From Spirochaetaceae bacterium (GTDB taxonomy: Bacteria; Spirochaetota; Spirochaetia; Treponematales; Rectinemataceae): DNA of 7,654 nt. Below, piece after piece: positions 1-6,648 of this stretch (position 1 is the stretch's first letter; the number at the start of each line of letters is the position of its first letter). Where the stretch lies: assembly GCA_016794765.1 (NCBI GenBank), contig JAEUJG010000122.1:1-7654 (forward strand), in the 5' to 3' direction. Under the pieces are notes generated by a model that was not told the origin of the DNA, made no database searches, and saw only the letters and a program-made list of their open reading frames with translations. A program made the translations under genes and the position numbers.

Positions 1-425
1 GGACCCTCCTCGGGGACGGCGAGCTCAACGAAGGCGCCGTCTGGGAAGGAGCCATGGCGGCCGCCAAGTTCGGACTCGACAACCTGACCGCGATCGTCGA
101 CCGGAACGGCCTCCAGAACGACGGGCTCTGCGACGACGTCATGCCGATGGATTCCATCCCCGACAAGTTCCGCGCCTTCGGCTGGGAGGTCCTGGAGATG
201 GACGGACACGACATGCGCAACGTGCTCGCCGTCCTCAAGGCCGCCTCGATGGCCAGGGGCCGCCCGGCCTGCGTGGTGGCGAGGACCGTCAAGGGCAAGG
301 GCGTCTCCTTCATGGAGGGGGTCAGGGACTGGCACGGCAAGGCGCCGAGCGACGAGCAATTCGAAAAGGCAGCCGCCGAGCTCGGACCGGCCGGAGCCGC
401 CTCGGCGGCCGGAGGAAGGATATGA
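1..425 (+). CDS. Transketolase, N-terminal (ThDP pyrophosphate-binding) subunit, 5'-truncated
   Basis: The reading frame is open from the window edge (first full codon at 3) to TGA at 423-425, giving 140 visible residues. An intact N-terminal subunit is usually about 270-280 residues, so roughly the first half is missing. The visible part begins in the thiamine diphosphate/metal motif: GDGELNEG with Asp at visible residue 5, and DRNGLQ with Asn at residue 35. The 30-residue spacing is the same as between the two metal-ligand residues (Asp157, Asn187) of yeast transketolase. Further on are TVKGKGVSFMEG and DWHGK, both typical of the transketolase PP domain. The frame has an internal ATG at 54, but the motif starts upstream of it, so that ATG is not the start. 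With the next gene it would form one cytoplasmic transketolase that transfers a two-carbon ketol unit between sugar phosphates. Its stop overlaps the next start by 4 bases (ATGA). Split transketolases occur both as the housekeeping enzyme and as pathway-specific enzymes; the setting here favours the latter. Confidence 0.93.
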   Translation, partial: TLLGDGELNEGAVWEGAMAAAKFGLDNLTAIVDRNGLQNDGLCDDVMPMDSIPDKFRAFGWEVLEMDGHDMRNVLAVLKAASMARGRPACVVARTVKGKGVSFMEGVRDWHGKAPSDEQFEKAAAELGPAGAASAAGGRI

Positions 426-1384
426 ATCTGGCGAAAGCGAAACTGCCCACCCGCAGGGCCTATTCCGAACGGATCGCCGAACTCGGCGCCGAGCTTCCCG
501 ACTTCGTCGTCTTCGAGTCCGACATCGGCCACTCGACCTACTCCTACCTCTTCGGGGACAAGTTCCCCGAGCGCTACTTCAACATGGGCATAGCCGAGGT
601 CGCGACCATGTCGGCGGCCTGCGGCGTCGCCTCGCAGGGCCGGCCCGCCCTGGTCTGCGGCTACGGCGTCTTCCTGACGATGCGCGCCCTCGAGATGGTG
701 CGATCCTTCGCCTGCTATCCCAACCTGGACGTGAAGATCATGTCCTCCCACGGCGGTCTCACGGCGGCGATCGACGGCGTGACCCACCAGGCCACCGAGG
801 ACATCGCCTTCATGACGACCCTGCCGAACATGAAGGTCCTGGTCCCCGCCGATCCCAGGGCGGCGCGGGCCGCGGCGGACATCTCCCTCGCCACGAGGGG
901 GCCCTTCTTCACGCGGCTCATGCGCGATCCCCTCCTCGAACTCTACGCCGAAGGCGAGGAGTTCCGGCTGGGCGGCTCCAAGACCCTGCGCCGGGGCGCG
1001 GACGTGGCGATCGCCGCCTACGGCGACATGGTCTTCAAGGCCCTGGACGCCGCCGAACTGCTCGCGGCCGAGGGAATCGAGGCGGAGGTCCTCGACCTCT
1101 ACTCCGTGAAGCCCTGGGACCGCGAGGCCGTCCTCGCCGCGGTGGGCAAGTGCGGAGCCCTCCTCGTCGCGGAAAACCACCAACGCCGGAACGGCCTCGG
1201 CTACGACATCGGCGTTACGCTGCTCCGCGAGGGGCTCTTTGTCCCCTTCGACAATCTCGGCCTCGAGGACCGTTTCGCCGAGTCCGGGGACTACGAAAAC
1301 ATGCTCGTCCGCCACGGTCTCGGCGCGGAGGCCGTGGCCGCCGCGGCGAAACGCCTGGCCGCGGCCAAGAAAGGAAGGACCTGA
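422..1384 (+). CDS. Transketolase, C-terminal (pyrimidine-binding) subunit
   Basis: 320 residues, the normal length for the C-terminal half of a split transketolase. It carries the Pyr domain (about residues 8-170) and the transketolase C-terminal domain (about 190-310). Visible hallmarks are NMGIAE with Glu59, the expected glutamate that activates the ThDP aminopyrimidine ring; SSHGGLT with His110; DGVTHQATED with His122, matching the conserved active-site His of the family; and TRLMR with Arg165/Arg168, in the region that binds sugar phosphate. The start at 422 has GGAGG at 411-415, six bases upstream, and overlaps the previous stop as ATGA. The residues after Glu59 (Val-Ala-Thr) differ from the usual Gln-Asn-Met or His-Ala-Met. 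The enzyme should pair with the upstream subunit to make the active site at the dimer interface. DXS is a less likely alternative because it is normally one longer chain. Substrate specificity cannot be read from the sequence. Confidence 0.94.
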   Translation: MNLAKAKLPTRRAYSERIAELGAELPDFVVFESDIGHSTYSYLFGDKFPERYFNMGIAEVATMSAACGVASQGRPALVCGYGVFLTMRALEMVRSFACYPNLDVKIMSSHGGLTAAIDGVTHQATEDIAFMTTLPNMKVLVPADPRAARAAADISLATRGPFFTRLMRDPLLELYAEGEEFRLGGSKTLRRGADVAIAAYGDMVFKALDAAELLAAEGIEAEVLDLYSVKPWDREAVLAAVGKCGALLVAENHQRRNGLGYDIGVTLLREGLFVPFDNLGLEDRFAESGDYENMLVRHGLGAEAVAAAAKRLAAAKKGRT

Positions 1385-2358
1385 TGCCCAAGTACGCGGT
1401 GATCACCGGATTTCTCGGAAAGACCAAGGACCGTTTCCACGATTACGGCGAGGCGCGGGACCTGGGGGAGCGGATCAGGCTCCTCGCCTCGATCGAAGGC
1501 TATTCGGGGGCTGAGGTCGTCTATCCCTACGAGGCGAACGACGCGCCGGCCCTCTCCGCCCTCTTCAGGGAGACCGGGATTTCCCCCGCGGCGATCAACG
1601 TCAACGTGAAGGCCGAGCCCGAGTTCCGCTCGGGCGGCCTCACTTCCCGGGACCCCGGCGTGCGGGCCAAGGCCGTCCGCCTCATCAAGGAGGCCAAGGA
1701 CTTCGCCCTGGCCGTCGGCGCCGACAAGGTGACCTGTTGCCCCCTCGGGGACGGCTACGAATTCGCCTTCCAGTACGACTACTCCGCGGCCTGGAGAAAC
1801 CTCGCCGACTGCTTCGGCGAGGCGGCCTCCTACAAGCCCGAACTTCCCCTCTTCATCGAGTACAAGCCCTCGGAGACGCGCGGCCGCTGCTTCGTGGATT
1901 CCGCGGCGAAGACCGTCTGCCTCATCGCCGCGACCGGCGCGAAGGGCCTGGGCGTCACCCTCGACTTCGGCCACTCGGTCTACGGCGGCTTCACGCCGGC
2001 GGAGGACGCGGCCCTGGTCCTCGACTCGGGCCTCCCCCTCTACGTCCACATCAACGACAACGACGGCAAGTGGGACTGGGACTATTCCTGCGGCACCAAG
2101 CACTACCTCGAGTACGTCGAGTTCCTGGCCTACCTGAAACGGGCCGGCTACGATGATTTCCTCACCTCGGACTCTTCGCCGACGCGCTGGGAGCCCAAGG
2201 CCTTCTTCGCCGCGAACGCCCGGCTCACGAACCGCGTCTGGGAGCTCCTGGAGCGCCTCGGCGAGGCGGAGCTCAAGCGCCGGATCGGCGCGGCGGACTA
2301 CATGGAAACCTGGCGGTGGATCGAGGAGGACCTCCTCGGCCTCGGGAGGAAGAGATGA
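1384..2358 (+). CDS. Xylose isomerase-like TIM-barrel sugar (phosphate) isomerase/epimerase
   Basis: 324 residues from ATG 1384. The frame is open further upstream, but this ATG has AGGAAGG at 1372-1378 with a five-base spacer, overlaps the preceding stop by one base (TGATG), and is followed by a proper first barrel strand (KYAVITGF). Candidate metal ligands fall at barrel-strand ends in the family order: Glu159 (LFIEY), Asp194 with His197 (TLDFGHS), His222 (VHINDN) and Asp263 (LTSDSSP). Asp at the last position, the D-x-x-H pair, and acidic Asp231/Asp233 shortly after His222 recall the two-metal site of L-rhamnose isomerase-type enzymes. Epimerases of the psicose/tagatose epimerase type have Glu at the last position. 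A C-terminal tail of about 55 residues after the last strand is rich in Trp, Leu and Glu. It is probably a cytoplasmic, divalent-metal aldose-ketose isomerase or epimerase feeding the transketolase. The exact sugar is unknown, and an IolE-type dehydratase or endonuclease IV-like fold cannot be excluded. Confidence 0.85.
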   Translation: MPKYAVITGFLGKTKDRFHDYGEARDLGERIRLLASIEGYSGAEVVYPYEANDAPALSALFRETGISPAAINVNVKAEPEFRSGGLTSRDPGVRAKAVRLIKEAKDFALAVGADKVTCCPLGDGYEFAFQYDYSAAWRNLADCFGEAASYKPELPLFIEYKPSETRGRCFVDSAAKTVCLIAATGAKGLGVTLDFGHSVYGGFTPAEDAALVLDSGLPLYVHINDNDGKWDWDYSCGTKHYLEYVEFLAYLKRAGYDDFLTSDSSPTRWEPKAFFAANARLTNRVWELLERLGEAELKRRIGAADYMETWRWIEEDLLGLGRKR

Positions 2359-3335
2359 CGGGCCGGCCCAAGGTCTTCGTGACCCGGCGCATCCCCGAGG
2401 TCGGCCTCGAGCTCCTCCGCGAGCGCTTCGAGGTCGCGATGAACGCGGAGGACCGTCCCCTCTCCCGCGCGGAATTCCTGGCCGCGATCGGCGACGCGGA
2501 AGGGCTGCTCTGCCTCCTCACCGACAAGGTCGACGCGGAGGCGATGGACGCGGCCGCGAAGGCCAAGGGCTTCGCGAACTACGCCGTGGGCTTCGACAAC
2601 ATCGACCTCGCCGAGGCGACGAGAAGGGGCATCCCCGTCTCCAACACGCCCGACGTCCTCACGGACGCGACCGCGGAGATGGCCTGGGCCCTGCTGTTCG
2701 CCGTCGCGAGGCGCGTCGTGGAATCGGACGGCCTCATGCGCTCCGGCGGCTGGAAGGGCTGGGGACCGCTCCAGTTCATCGGCGGCGACGTCGCGGGCAA
2801 GACCCTGGGTGTCGTGGGGGGCGGCCGGATAGGCCAAGCCTTCGCCGGGAAGTCCCGGGGCTTCGACATGCCCATCCTCTACTGCGACGAGCGGCCGAGC
2901 GAGGCGATGGAGCGGGACCTGGGCGCGCGGCGCGTTTCCCTGGACGAGCTCCTCCAAGAGTCGGACTTCGTCAGCGTCCACGTGCCCCTCCTCCCTTCGA
3001 CGCGGCACCTCGTCGACGCGGCGGCCCTGCGGCGGATGAAGCGCACGGCCTACCTCATCAACACCGCGAGGGGGCCCGTCGTCGACGAGGCCGCCCTGGT
3101 CGAAGCCCTGCGCGCCGGGCGCATCGCCGGCGCCGGCCTCGATGTCTACGAGGACGAGCCGCGGGCCGCGGAAGGGCTTGCGGCCCTGCCGAACGTCGTG
3201 ATGACGCCGCACACGGCGAGCGCGACCGTCTCGTCCCGGAACGGCATGGCGGTGAAGGCCGCCAGGAACCTGATCGCGATGGTCGAGGGCAAGCGGGCTC
3301 CCGACTGTCTCAACCCCGGCGTCTATGGCGCCTGA
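2355..3335 (+). CDS. D-isomer-specific 2-hydroxyacid dehydrogenase (glyoxylate/hydroxypyruvate reductase-like)
   Basis: 326 residues, standard for the family. The start at 2355 was chosen over an earlier in-frame ATG at 2316 because it overlaps the isomerase stop as ATGA, has GGGAGG at 2344-2349 five bases ahead, and is followed directly by the first beta strand (KVFVTRRIP). The split catalytic domain carries VGFDNIDL (78-85) and NTPDVLTDATAEMA (97-110). The Rossmann nucleotide-binding loop is GGGRIG (155-160), and Asp178 at the end of the second strand favours NAD(H) over NADP(H). The catalytic triad is complete: Arg239 in NTARG, Glu268 in EDEP (29 residues after the Arg, as in SerA) and His286 in TPHTAS. 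It should reversibly reduce a 2-oxoacid to a D-2-hydroxyacid. There is no ACT domain, so it is not a regulated long-form SerA. Position in the operon suggests it acts on an acid or C2-C4 fragment of the imported substrate; that is inference. Confidence 0.92.
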   Translation: MTGRPKVFVTRRIPEVGLELLRERFEVAMNAEDRPLSRAEFLAAIGDAEGLLCLLTDKVDAEAMDAAAKAKGFANYAVGFDNIDLAEATRRGIPVSNTPDVLTDATAEMAWALLFAVARRVVESDGLMRSGGWKGWGPLQFIGGDVAGKTLGVVGGGRIGQAFAGKSRGFDMPILYCDERPSEAMERDLGARRVSLDELLQESDFVSVHVPLLPSTRHLVDAAALRRMKRTAYLINTARGPVVDEAALVEALRAGRIAGAGLDVYEDEPRAAEGLAALPNVVMTPHTASATVSSRNGMAVKAARNLIAMVEGKRAPDCLNPGVYGA

Positions 3336-3381
3336 CATCGGCATTTCGGCCCCGCGCGTCGTCGCGGAGTGTATAGTCCAG

Positions 3382-3388
3382 AAGGAGG
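3382..3388 (+). promoter_or_regulatory. Strong Shine-Dalgarno fixing the tctC start (in the 58-base gap 3336-3393)
   Basis: AAGGAGG lies five bases before ATG 3394 and rules out the upstream in-frame ATG at 3325, which lies inside the preceding gene. The rest of the 58-base gap holds only a weak 5-bp GC stem (3352-3356 with 3363-3367) and no convincing promoter, so tctC is probably read through from the metabolic genes. Confidence 0.85.
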
Positions 3389-3393
3389 CTTCC

Positions 3394-4386
3394 ATGAAGA
3401 AAGCGTCTCTCCTCGTCCTCGCCCTCTGCGCCGTCTTGGGCGCCGGAGCCCAGGCCATCGACAAGCCGGTCAGCATCGTTTGCTCGTTCGGCGCCGGCGG
3501 CGGCACCGACCTCGTCAACCGCGCCCTCGCGGAGGGCATGAAGGCCGCGCTCGGCGTCCAGGTCAACGTCCAGAACATGCCCGGCGCCGGCGGCGGCATC
3601 GCCCAGGAGTACGTCTGGCAAAAGCCCAGGGACGGACTCACCATCCTCGGCTGCTCCGAAACCAACCTGATGGTCCCCGCCAACGGCGCCCACACCACGA
3701 CGGCCAAGGACTGGCAGTACTACTGGGCCGGCGGCTCCCCGGGCCTCGTGATGGTTCCCGCCCGCTCCCCCTTCAAGAATTTCAACGACCTCGTGAAGTT
3801 CGCCAAGGCCAATCCCAAGAAGCTCAAGGTCGCGGCCGCCGTGCTCCCCGGCGTCTGGAGCCTCAAATGGCTGACCGTCGCCAAGGCCGCCGGCATCGAG
3901 ACGACGATCCTCCCCTACTCCGGCTCGGCGCCCGCCCTCACCGGCGTCCTCACCGGCGAGGCGGACGTCCTCCACATCTCCGTCGGCGAAGCCCGCGGTT
4001 ACCTCCAGACGGGAGCCCTCCGCGCCCTCGTCGCCACGGAGAACGAGGCCCTCGACACCGGCAAGCTCGCCGGAAAGATCGATCCCGTCACCAAGTACTT
4101 CCCGGCCCTCAAGGCCTCCCTCCCCATGCCCCAGCTCCTCGGCATCGCCATCCCGGCCGACACGCCCGAGGCGGTGAAGGCCCAGGTCACCGCGGCCTTC
4201 GACGCCGCGATGAAGTCCGAGGCGGTGAAGAAAATCCTCGAGTCCCAGGTCGCCACGCCCTTCGGCTACTCCGGCGCCAGGGCGAACGAGGTCGCCAAGG
4301 CGATGGAGTCCAAGTTCTCCTGGGCCATGGCCGAACTCGGCATAGCGAAGGTCGATCCCGCGACCCTCGGCATCCCGAAGCCCTGA
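3394..4386 (+). CDS. tctC: TTT transporter periplasmic substrate-binding protein (TctC/Bug family)
   Basis: 330 residues, the usual family length. A Sec signal peptide is clear: MKK, a hydrophobic core, then AQA before Ile22 as the type I signal peptidase site. A Cys at residue 12 sits in the core but lacks a good lipobox. The family signature follows: SIVCSFGAGGGTDLVNRALA (27-46), where the Gly-rich loop and Asp39 help bind the carboxylate ligand, then VQNMPGAGGGIAQEYVW (59-75). The second lobe shows ILPYSGSAPALTGVLTGEAD (172-191) and a GYLQTGALRALV stretch (202-213). The usual loop with a PT-x-x-E-x-G motif is replaced by a longer YFPALKASLPMPQLLGIAIP segment (235-254), as in a divergent subset of these proteins. 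The mature protein should capture an organic acid or acidic sugar in the periplasm and deliver it to TctAB. The ligand cannot be predicted. The gene is first in a tctCBA set. Confidence 0.95.
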   Translation: MKKASLLVLALCAVLGAGAQAIDKPVSIVCSFGAGGGTDLVNRALAEGMKAALGVQVNVQNMPGAGGGIAQEYVWQKPRDGLTILGCSETNLMVPANGAHTTTAKDWQYYWAGGSPGLVMVPARSPFKNFNDLVKFAKANPKKLKVAAAVLPGVWSLKWLTVAKAAGIETTILPYSGSAPALTGVLTGEADVLHISVGEARGYLQTGALRALVATENEALDTGKLAGKIDPVTKYFPALKASLPMPQLLGIAIPADTPEAVKAQVTAAFDAAMKSEAVKKILESQVATPFGYSGARANEVAKAMESKFSWAMAELGIAKVDPATLGIPKP

Positions 4387-4418
4387 CGTTTGCCGGCCGG
4401 CCCGCCCGGTGGCCTGCC

Positions 4419-4438
4419 GCGGGACTGGCCCGTCCCGC
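4419..4438 (+). other. GC stem-loop 1 in the tctC-tctB gap
   Basis: A perfect 7-bp stem, GCGGGAC (4419-4425) with GTCCCGC (4432-4438), and a 6-base loop, starting 33 bases after the tctC stop. There is no T-run after it, so a complete intrinsic terminator is unlikely. It may act with the next hairpin. Confidence 0.5.
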
Positions 4439-4451
4439 CCCGACCGGGCTT

Positions 4452-4482
4452 CCCGGGCGGCTCCGACAAGGAACCGCCCGGG
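4452..4482 (+). other. Strong stem-loop 2 in the tctC-tctB gap (RNA processing or attenuation element)
   Basis: A perfect 9-bp stem, CCCGGGCGG (4452-4460) with CCGCCCGGG (4474-4482), then one C-A mismatch and three more pairs (TCC 4462-4464 with GGA 4470-4472) closing a 5-base loop. It ends 33 bases before the tctB start. No T-tract follows, so it is unlikely to stop most transcription. In binding-protein transporter operons, hairpins at this position are known to protect the upstream binding-protein message from 3' decay, giving more binding protein than membrane subunits. The same role is inferred here. Confidence 0.65.
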
Positions 4483-4504
4483 CCTCGCGGATATCTCGCG
4501 TCAC

Positions 4505-4511
4505 AGGAAGG
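4505..4511 (+). promoter_or_regulatory. Shine-Dalgarno deciding the tctB start
   Basis: AGGAAGG sits four bases before ATG 4516. An in-frame TTG at 4390 would add 42 Pro/Gly/Arg-rich residues read through both intergenic hairpins; it has no comparable site and is rejected. Confidence 0.8.
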
Positions 4512-4515
4512 TCCT

Positions 4516-5055
4516 ATGGAACGTACTGAACGGCTCAGGCGGCGCAGGTCGCTCGATTTCTTCATGGGCTTCGCCTTCGCGGCCCTCGGCGTCTTCGTCG
4601 CCCTAGAGGGCGTCAAGGCTCTCGGCGACGAGTACCTCAAGACGGTGCCCACCGTGACCAATCCCGGCGTCACCACCCTGGTGATCGGCTCCCTTCTCGC
4701 GCTCTCGGGCCTCTCGATCGGCGTGATCGGCCTTCTGGGCTCGGGCAAGCCCTTCGCCGTCGCCGCGGAGGCGATCCCGGAGGTCATGCGGACGAAGGGC
4801 TTCAGGAAGGGACTCGTCGTCATCGCCGAGATCGCGGTCTACTTTTTCGTCCTCTGGAACAACGCGCCCTTCGTGGTCTCCACGCCGATCTTCCTCGTCG
4901 GCATGATGCTCACCTTCAAGGCCGGCTCCTGGTGGAAGATCCTCATCATCGCCGCGGTCACGACCGCGCTCACGTACTACATCTTCGCCATGCTCGCCGT
5001 CGTACCGCTCCCCTCCGAGTTCATATGGGAACGGCTCGCCAGGGCCGGAAAATAA
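4516..5055 (+). CDS. tctB: TTT transporter small membrane subunit (TctB family)
   Basis: 179 residues with a short basic N-terminus (RLRRRRS) followed by hydrophobic segments at about 14-34, 53-74, 100-135 (long enough for one helix or two closely spaced) and 140-162. This gives the four or five membrane spans expected of TctB. The C-terminal VVPLPSEF (162-169) matches the Leu-Pro ending common in the family, and STPIFLVGM (122-130) sits in the conserved third/fourth span region. TctB sequences are poorly conserved, so the call rests largely on size, topology and position between tctC and tctA. It should sit in the inner membrane as the small partner of TctA in ion-coupled uptake; its precise role is not well defined in the family. 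Start chosen by the nearby AGGAAGG. Confidence 0.88.
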   Translation: MERTERLRRRRSLDFFMGFAFAALGVFVALEGVKALGDEYLKTVPTVTNPGVTTLVIGSLLALSGLSIGVIGLLGSGKPFAVAAEAIPEVMRTKGFRKGLVVIAEIAVYFFVLWNNAPFVVSTPIFLVGMMLTFKAGSWWKILIIAAVTTALTYYIFAMLAVVPLPSEFIWERLARAGK

Positions 5056-5061
5056 GGGAGG
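5055..5061 (+). promoter_or_regulatory. Shine-Dalgarno deciding the tctA start
   Basis: AGGGAGG begins on the last base of the tctB stop codon and lies five bases before ATG 5067. It excludes the in-frame upstream start at 4932, whose extension would be read out of frame through tctB. The 11-base gap between the genes indicates coupled translation. Confidence 0.8.
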
Positions 5062-5066
5062 ACGCA

Positions 5067-6572
5067 ATGGACTTCGCGACAATCATGGGCCAGGTCTTCG
5101 CCTCCCTGACGCCGCAGCTGATCCTGGTCATCGGCGCGGGCGTCTTCATCGGCCTCGTCGTCGGCGCCCTGCCGGGCCTGACGACGACGATGGGCATAGC
5201 CCTCCTTACGGGCATCACCTTCAAGTTCGGCGGGAACCTGGCGGTCGCCCTCCTCCTCGGTCTCTACGTGGGCGGCGTCTCCGGCGGCTGCCTCTCCGCC
5301 ATCCTCCTCGGCATCCCCGGCACTCCCGCGAGCGCCGCCACGAGCCTGGACGGCTTCCCCCTCGCCTCCCAGGGGAAGGGCGCCCAGGCCATCTACCTGG
5401 CGCGCACGGCCTCGGTCATCGGCACCTTCATCGGCATCTTCGCCCTGGCCCTCTTCACCCCCATCCTCACGAAGCTCTCTCTCCAGTTCACCTCCGTGGA
5501 GTTCTTCGTGCTCGGGCTCTTCGGCGTCCTCATCTCGGGCACCATGTCGGGCCAGGACATCCCCGTGAAGGGCTGGATGGCCGGCATCTTCGGCCTCTGC
5601 GTGGGCATGATCGGCACCGACGAGCTCACCGCCTACAACCGCTTCACCTTCGGCTCGCCCGAGCTTCTGGGCGGCGTACCCTTCATCCCGATCATGATCG
5701 GATTCTTCGGCATCCCCCAGGTCGTGGACGCCCTCTCCTCGGATCAGGAAACCATCGTCGCCAAGCTCGACCACTCGAGGCTCAAGTTGCGCGAGCTCAC
5801 GACCCGCCTCGGCAACGTCGTCCGCTCGGGCCTCATCGGCGTGGGCATCGGCATCATCCCGGGCGTCGGCGAGGACGTCGCCGCCTGGACCGCCTACGGC
5901 GTGGCCAAAAAGTCCTCCAAACGCCCCGAGGAATTCGGCAAGGGCTCCTACGACGGCATCATCGCCTCGGAGACGGCCAACAACGCCTGCATCGGCGGCG
6001 CTTTGGTGCCCCTCCTTTCCCTGGGCATCCCCGGCTCCCCTCCGGCGGCCGTCCTCCTCGGCGCCCTCCTTATCCACGGCGTGCGGCCGGGCCCCATGCT
6101 CCAGTTCGAGTCCCCCGCCTTCATGGCCCAGAACATCGCCTGGCTCCTTGTCGCGACGCTCTTCATGTGGGTTTTCTCGATCTTCATCGCGAAGCCGATG
6201 CAGAAAATCCTCCAGGTCAAGAACGCGATCCTGATGCCCATCGTCGCGGTGCTCTGCGCCGTCGGCGCCTTCACCCTCGACCTCCGTTTCCTGGACATCA
6301 TCCTCGTCTTCGTCGCCGGCATCGTCGGGCTGGCCTTCTCCAAGGGGAAGTACCCGCCCGCGCCCCTCGTGCTCGGCATCATCCTCGGACCCTTCGTGGA
6401 CACCAACTTCCGCCGCGGCATGCTGGCCAACGACGGGAACCCCATGGTCTTCCTGACGAGGCCCATCAGCCTCGTCCTCGTCCTCGCGACCGTCGCCCTC
6501 ATCCTCGCGCAGCTCGGGGTCTTCAGGGGCCTGCGCTCGCTCTTCGCGAAGAAGGCGGCGGCGACCCCCTGA
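5067..6572 (+). CDS. tctA: TTT transporter large membrane subunit (TctA family)
   Basis: 501 residues, the usual TctA length, with many hydrophobic segments consistent with roughly 10-12 membrane spans. It carries the two internally similar signature regions of the family. The first is GALPGLTTTMG (33-43) followed by YVGGVSGGCLSAILLGIPGT (67-86) and the SLDGFPLASQGKGAQA stretch (93-108). The second is IGIIPGVGEDVAAWTAYG (261-278), then FGKGSYDGIIASETANNA (290-307), VPLLSLGIPGSPPAAVLLGA (314-333) and HGVRPGP (337-343). The paired Pro-Gly loops are thought to form the substrate/ion pathway. It should be the ion-driven permease taking substrate from TctC. No frameshift or missing signature is seen. 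It is the last gene of the + strand run and faces the regulator gene. Confidence 0.97.
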   Translation: MDFATIMGQVFASLTPQLILVIGAGVFIGLVVGALPGLTTTMGIALLTGITFKFGGNLAVALLLGLYVGGVSGGCLSAILLGIPGTPASAATSLDGFPLASQGKGAQAIYLARTASVIGTFIGIFALALFTPILTKLSLQFTSVEFFVLGLFGVLISGTMSGQDIPVKGWMAGIFGLCVGMIGTDELTAYNRFTFGSPELLGGVPFIPIMIGFFGIPQVVDALSSDQETIVAKLDHSRLKLRELTTRLGNVVRSGLIGVGIGIIPGVGEDVAAWTAYGVAKKSSKRPEEFGKGSYDGIIASETANNACIGGALVPLLSLGIPGSPPAAVLLGALLIHGVRPGPMLQFESPAFMAQNIAWLLVATLFMWVFSIFIAKPMQKILQVKNAILMPIVAVLCAVGAFTLDLRFLDIILVFVAGIVGLAFSKGKYPPAPLVLGIILGPFVDTNFRRGMLANDGNPMVFLTRPISLVLVLATVALILAQLGVFRGLRSLFAKKAAATP

Positions 6573-6603
6573 GGGCCGCCGCCACGCGGCCGGGCGGTAA
6601 GCC

Positions 6604-6641
6604 CTTGGGCCGCCGGCTGTTCCTCCTTGGCGGCGACCAAG
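6604..6641 (+). other. Stem-loop after tctA
   Basis: CTTGG (6604-6608) pairs with CCAAG (6637-6641) and GCCGCC (6609-6614) with GGCGGC (6629-6634), broken by a 2-base bulge (6635-6636), with a 14-base loop. It lies 31 bases past the tctA stop and just before the stronger hairpin. It may contribute to 3'-end stability or termination. No coding sequence is evident in 6573-6682. Confidence 0.45.
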
Positions 6642-6648
6642 CCCCTTT

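Noticed and set aside
2153..3376. 407-residue + strand frame overlapping the isomerase and dehydrogenase
   Set aside because: Arg/Pro-rich shadow of the dehydrogenase gene, which has the full catalytic motif set in its own frame.
3372..3377. TATAGT as a possible -10 promoter element before tctC
   Set aside because: No -35 element at proper spacing, and transcription would start inside the ribosome-binding site at 3382-3388.
2298..3707. 469-residue open frame on the - strand across the dehydrogenase and start of tctC
   Set aside because: It runs antisense to two well-recognised genes, spans their boundary, shows Arg/Gly/Asp-rich low-complexity sequence and matches no family; expected in GC-rich DNA.
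4484..4500. CTCGCG direct repeat around a GATATC palindrome before tctB as a possible operator
   Set aside because: Too short and too common in GC-rich sequence; no second copy elsewhere in the window was noticed.
4977..6077. 366-residue open frame on the - strand opposite tctA
   Set aside because: Its extreme Glu/Asp/Gly/Ala composition is the reverse image of tctA codon use; no domain is visible.
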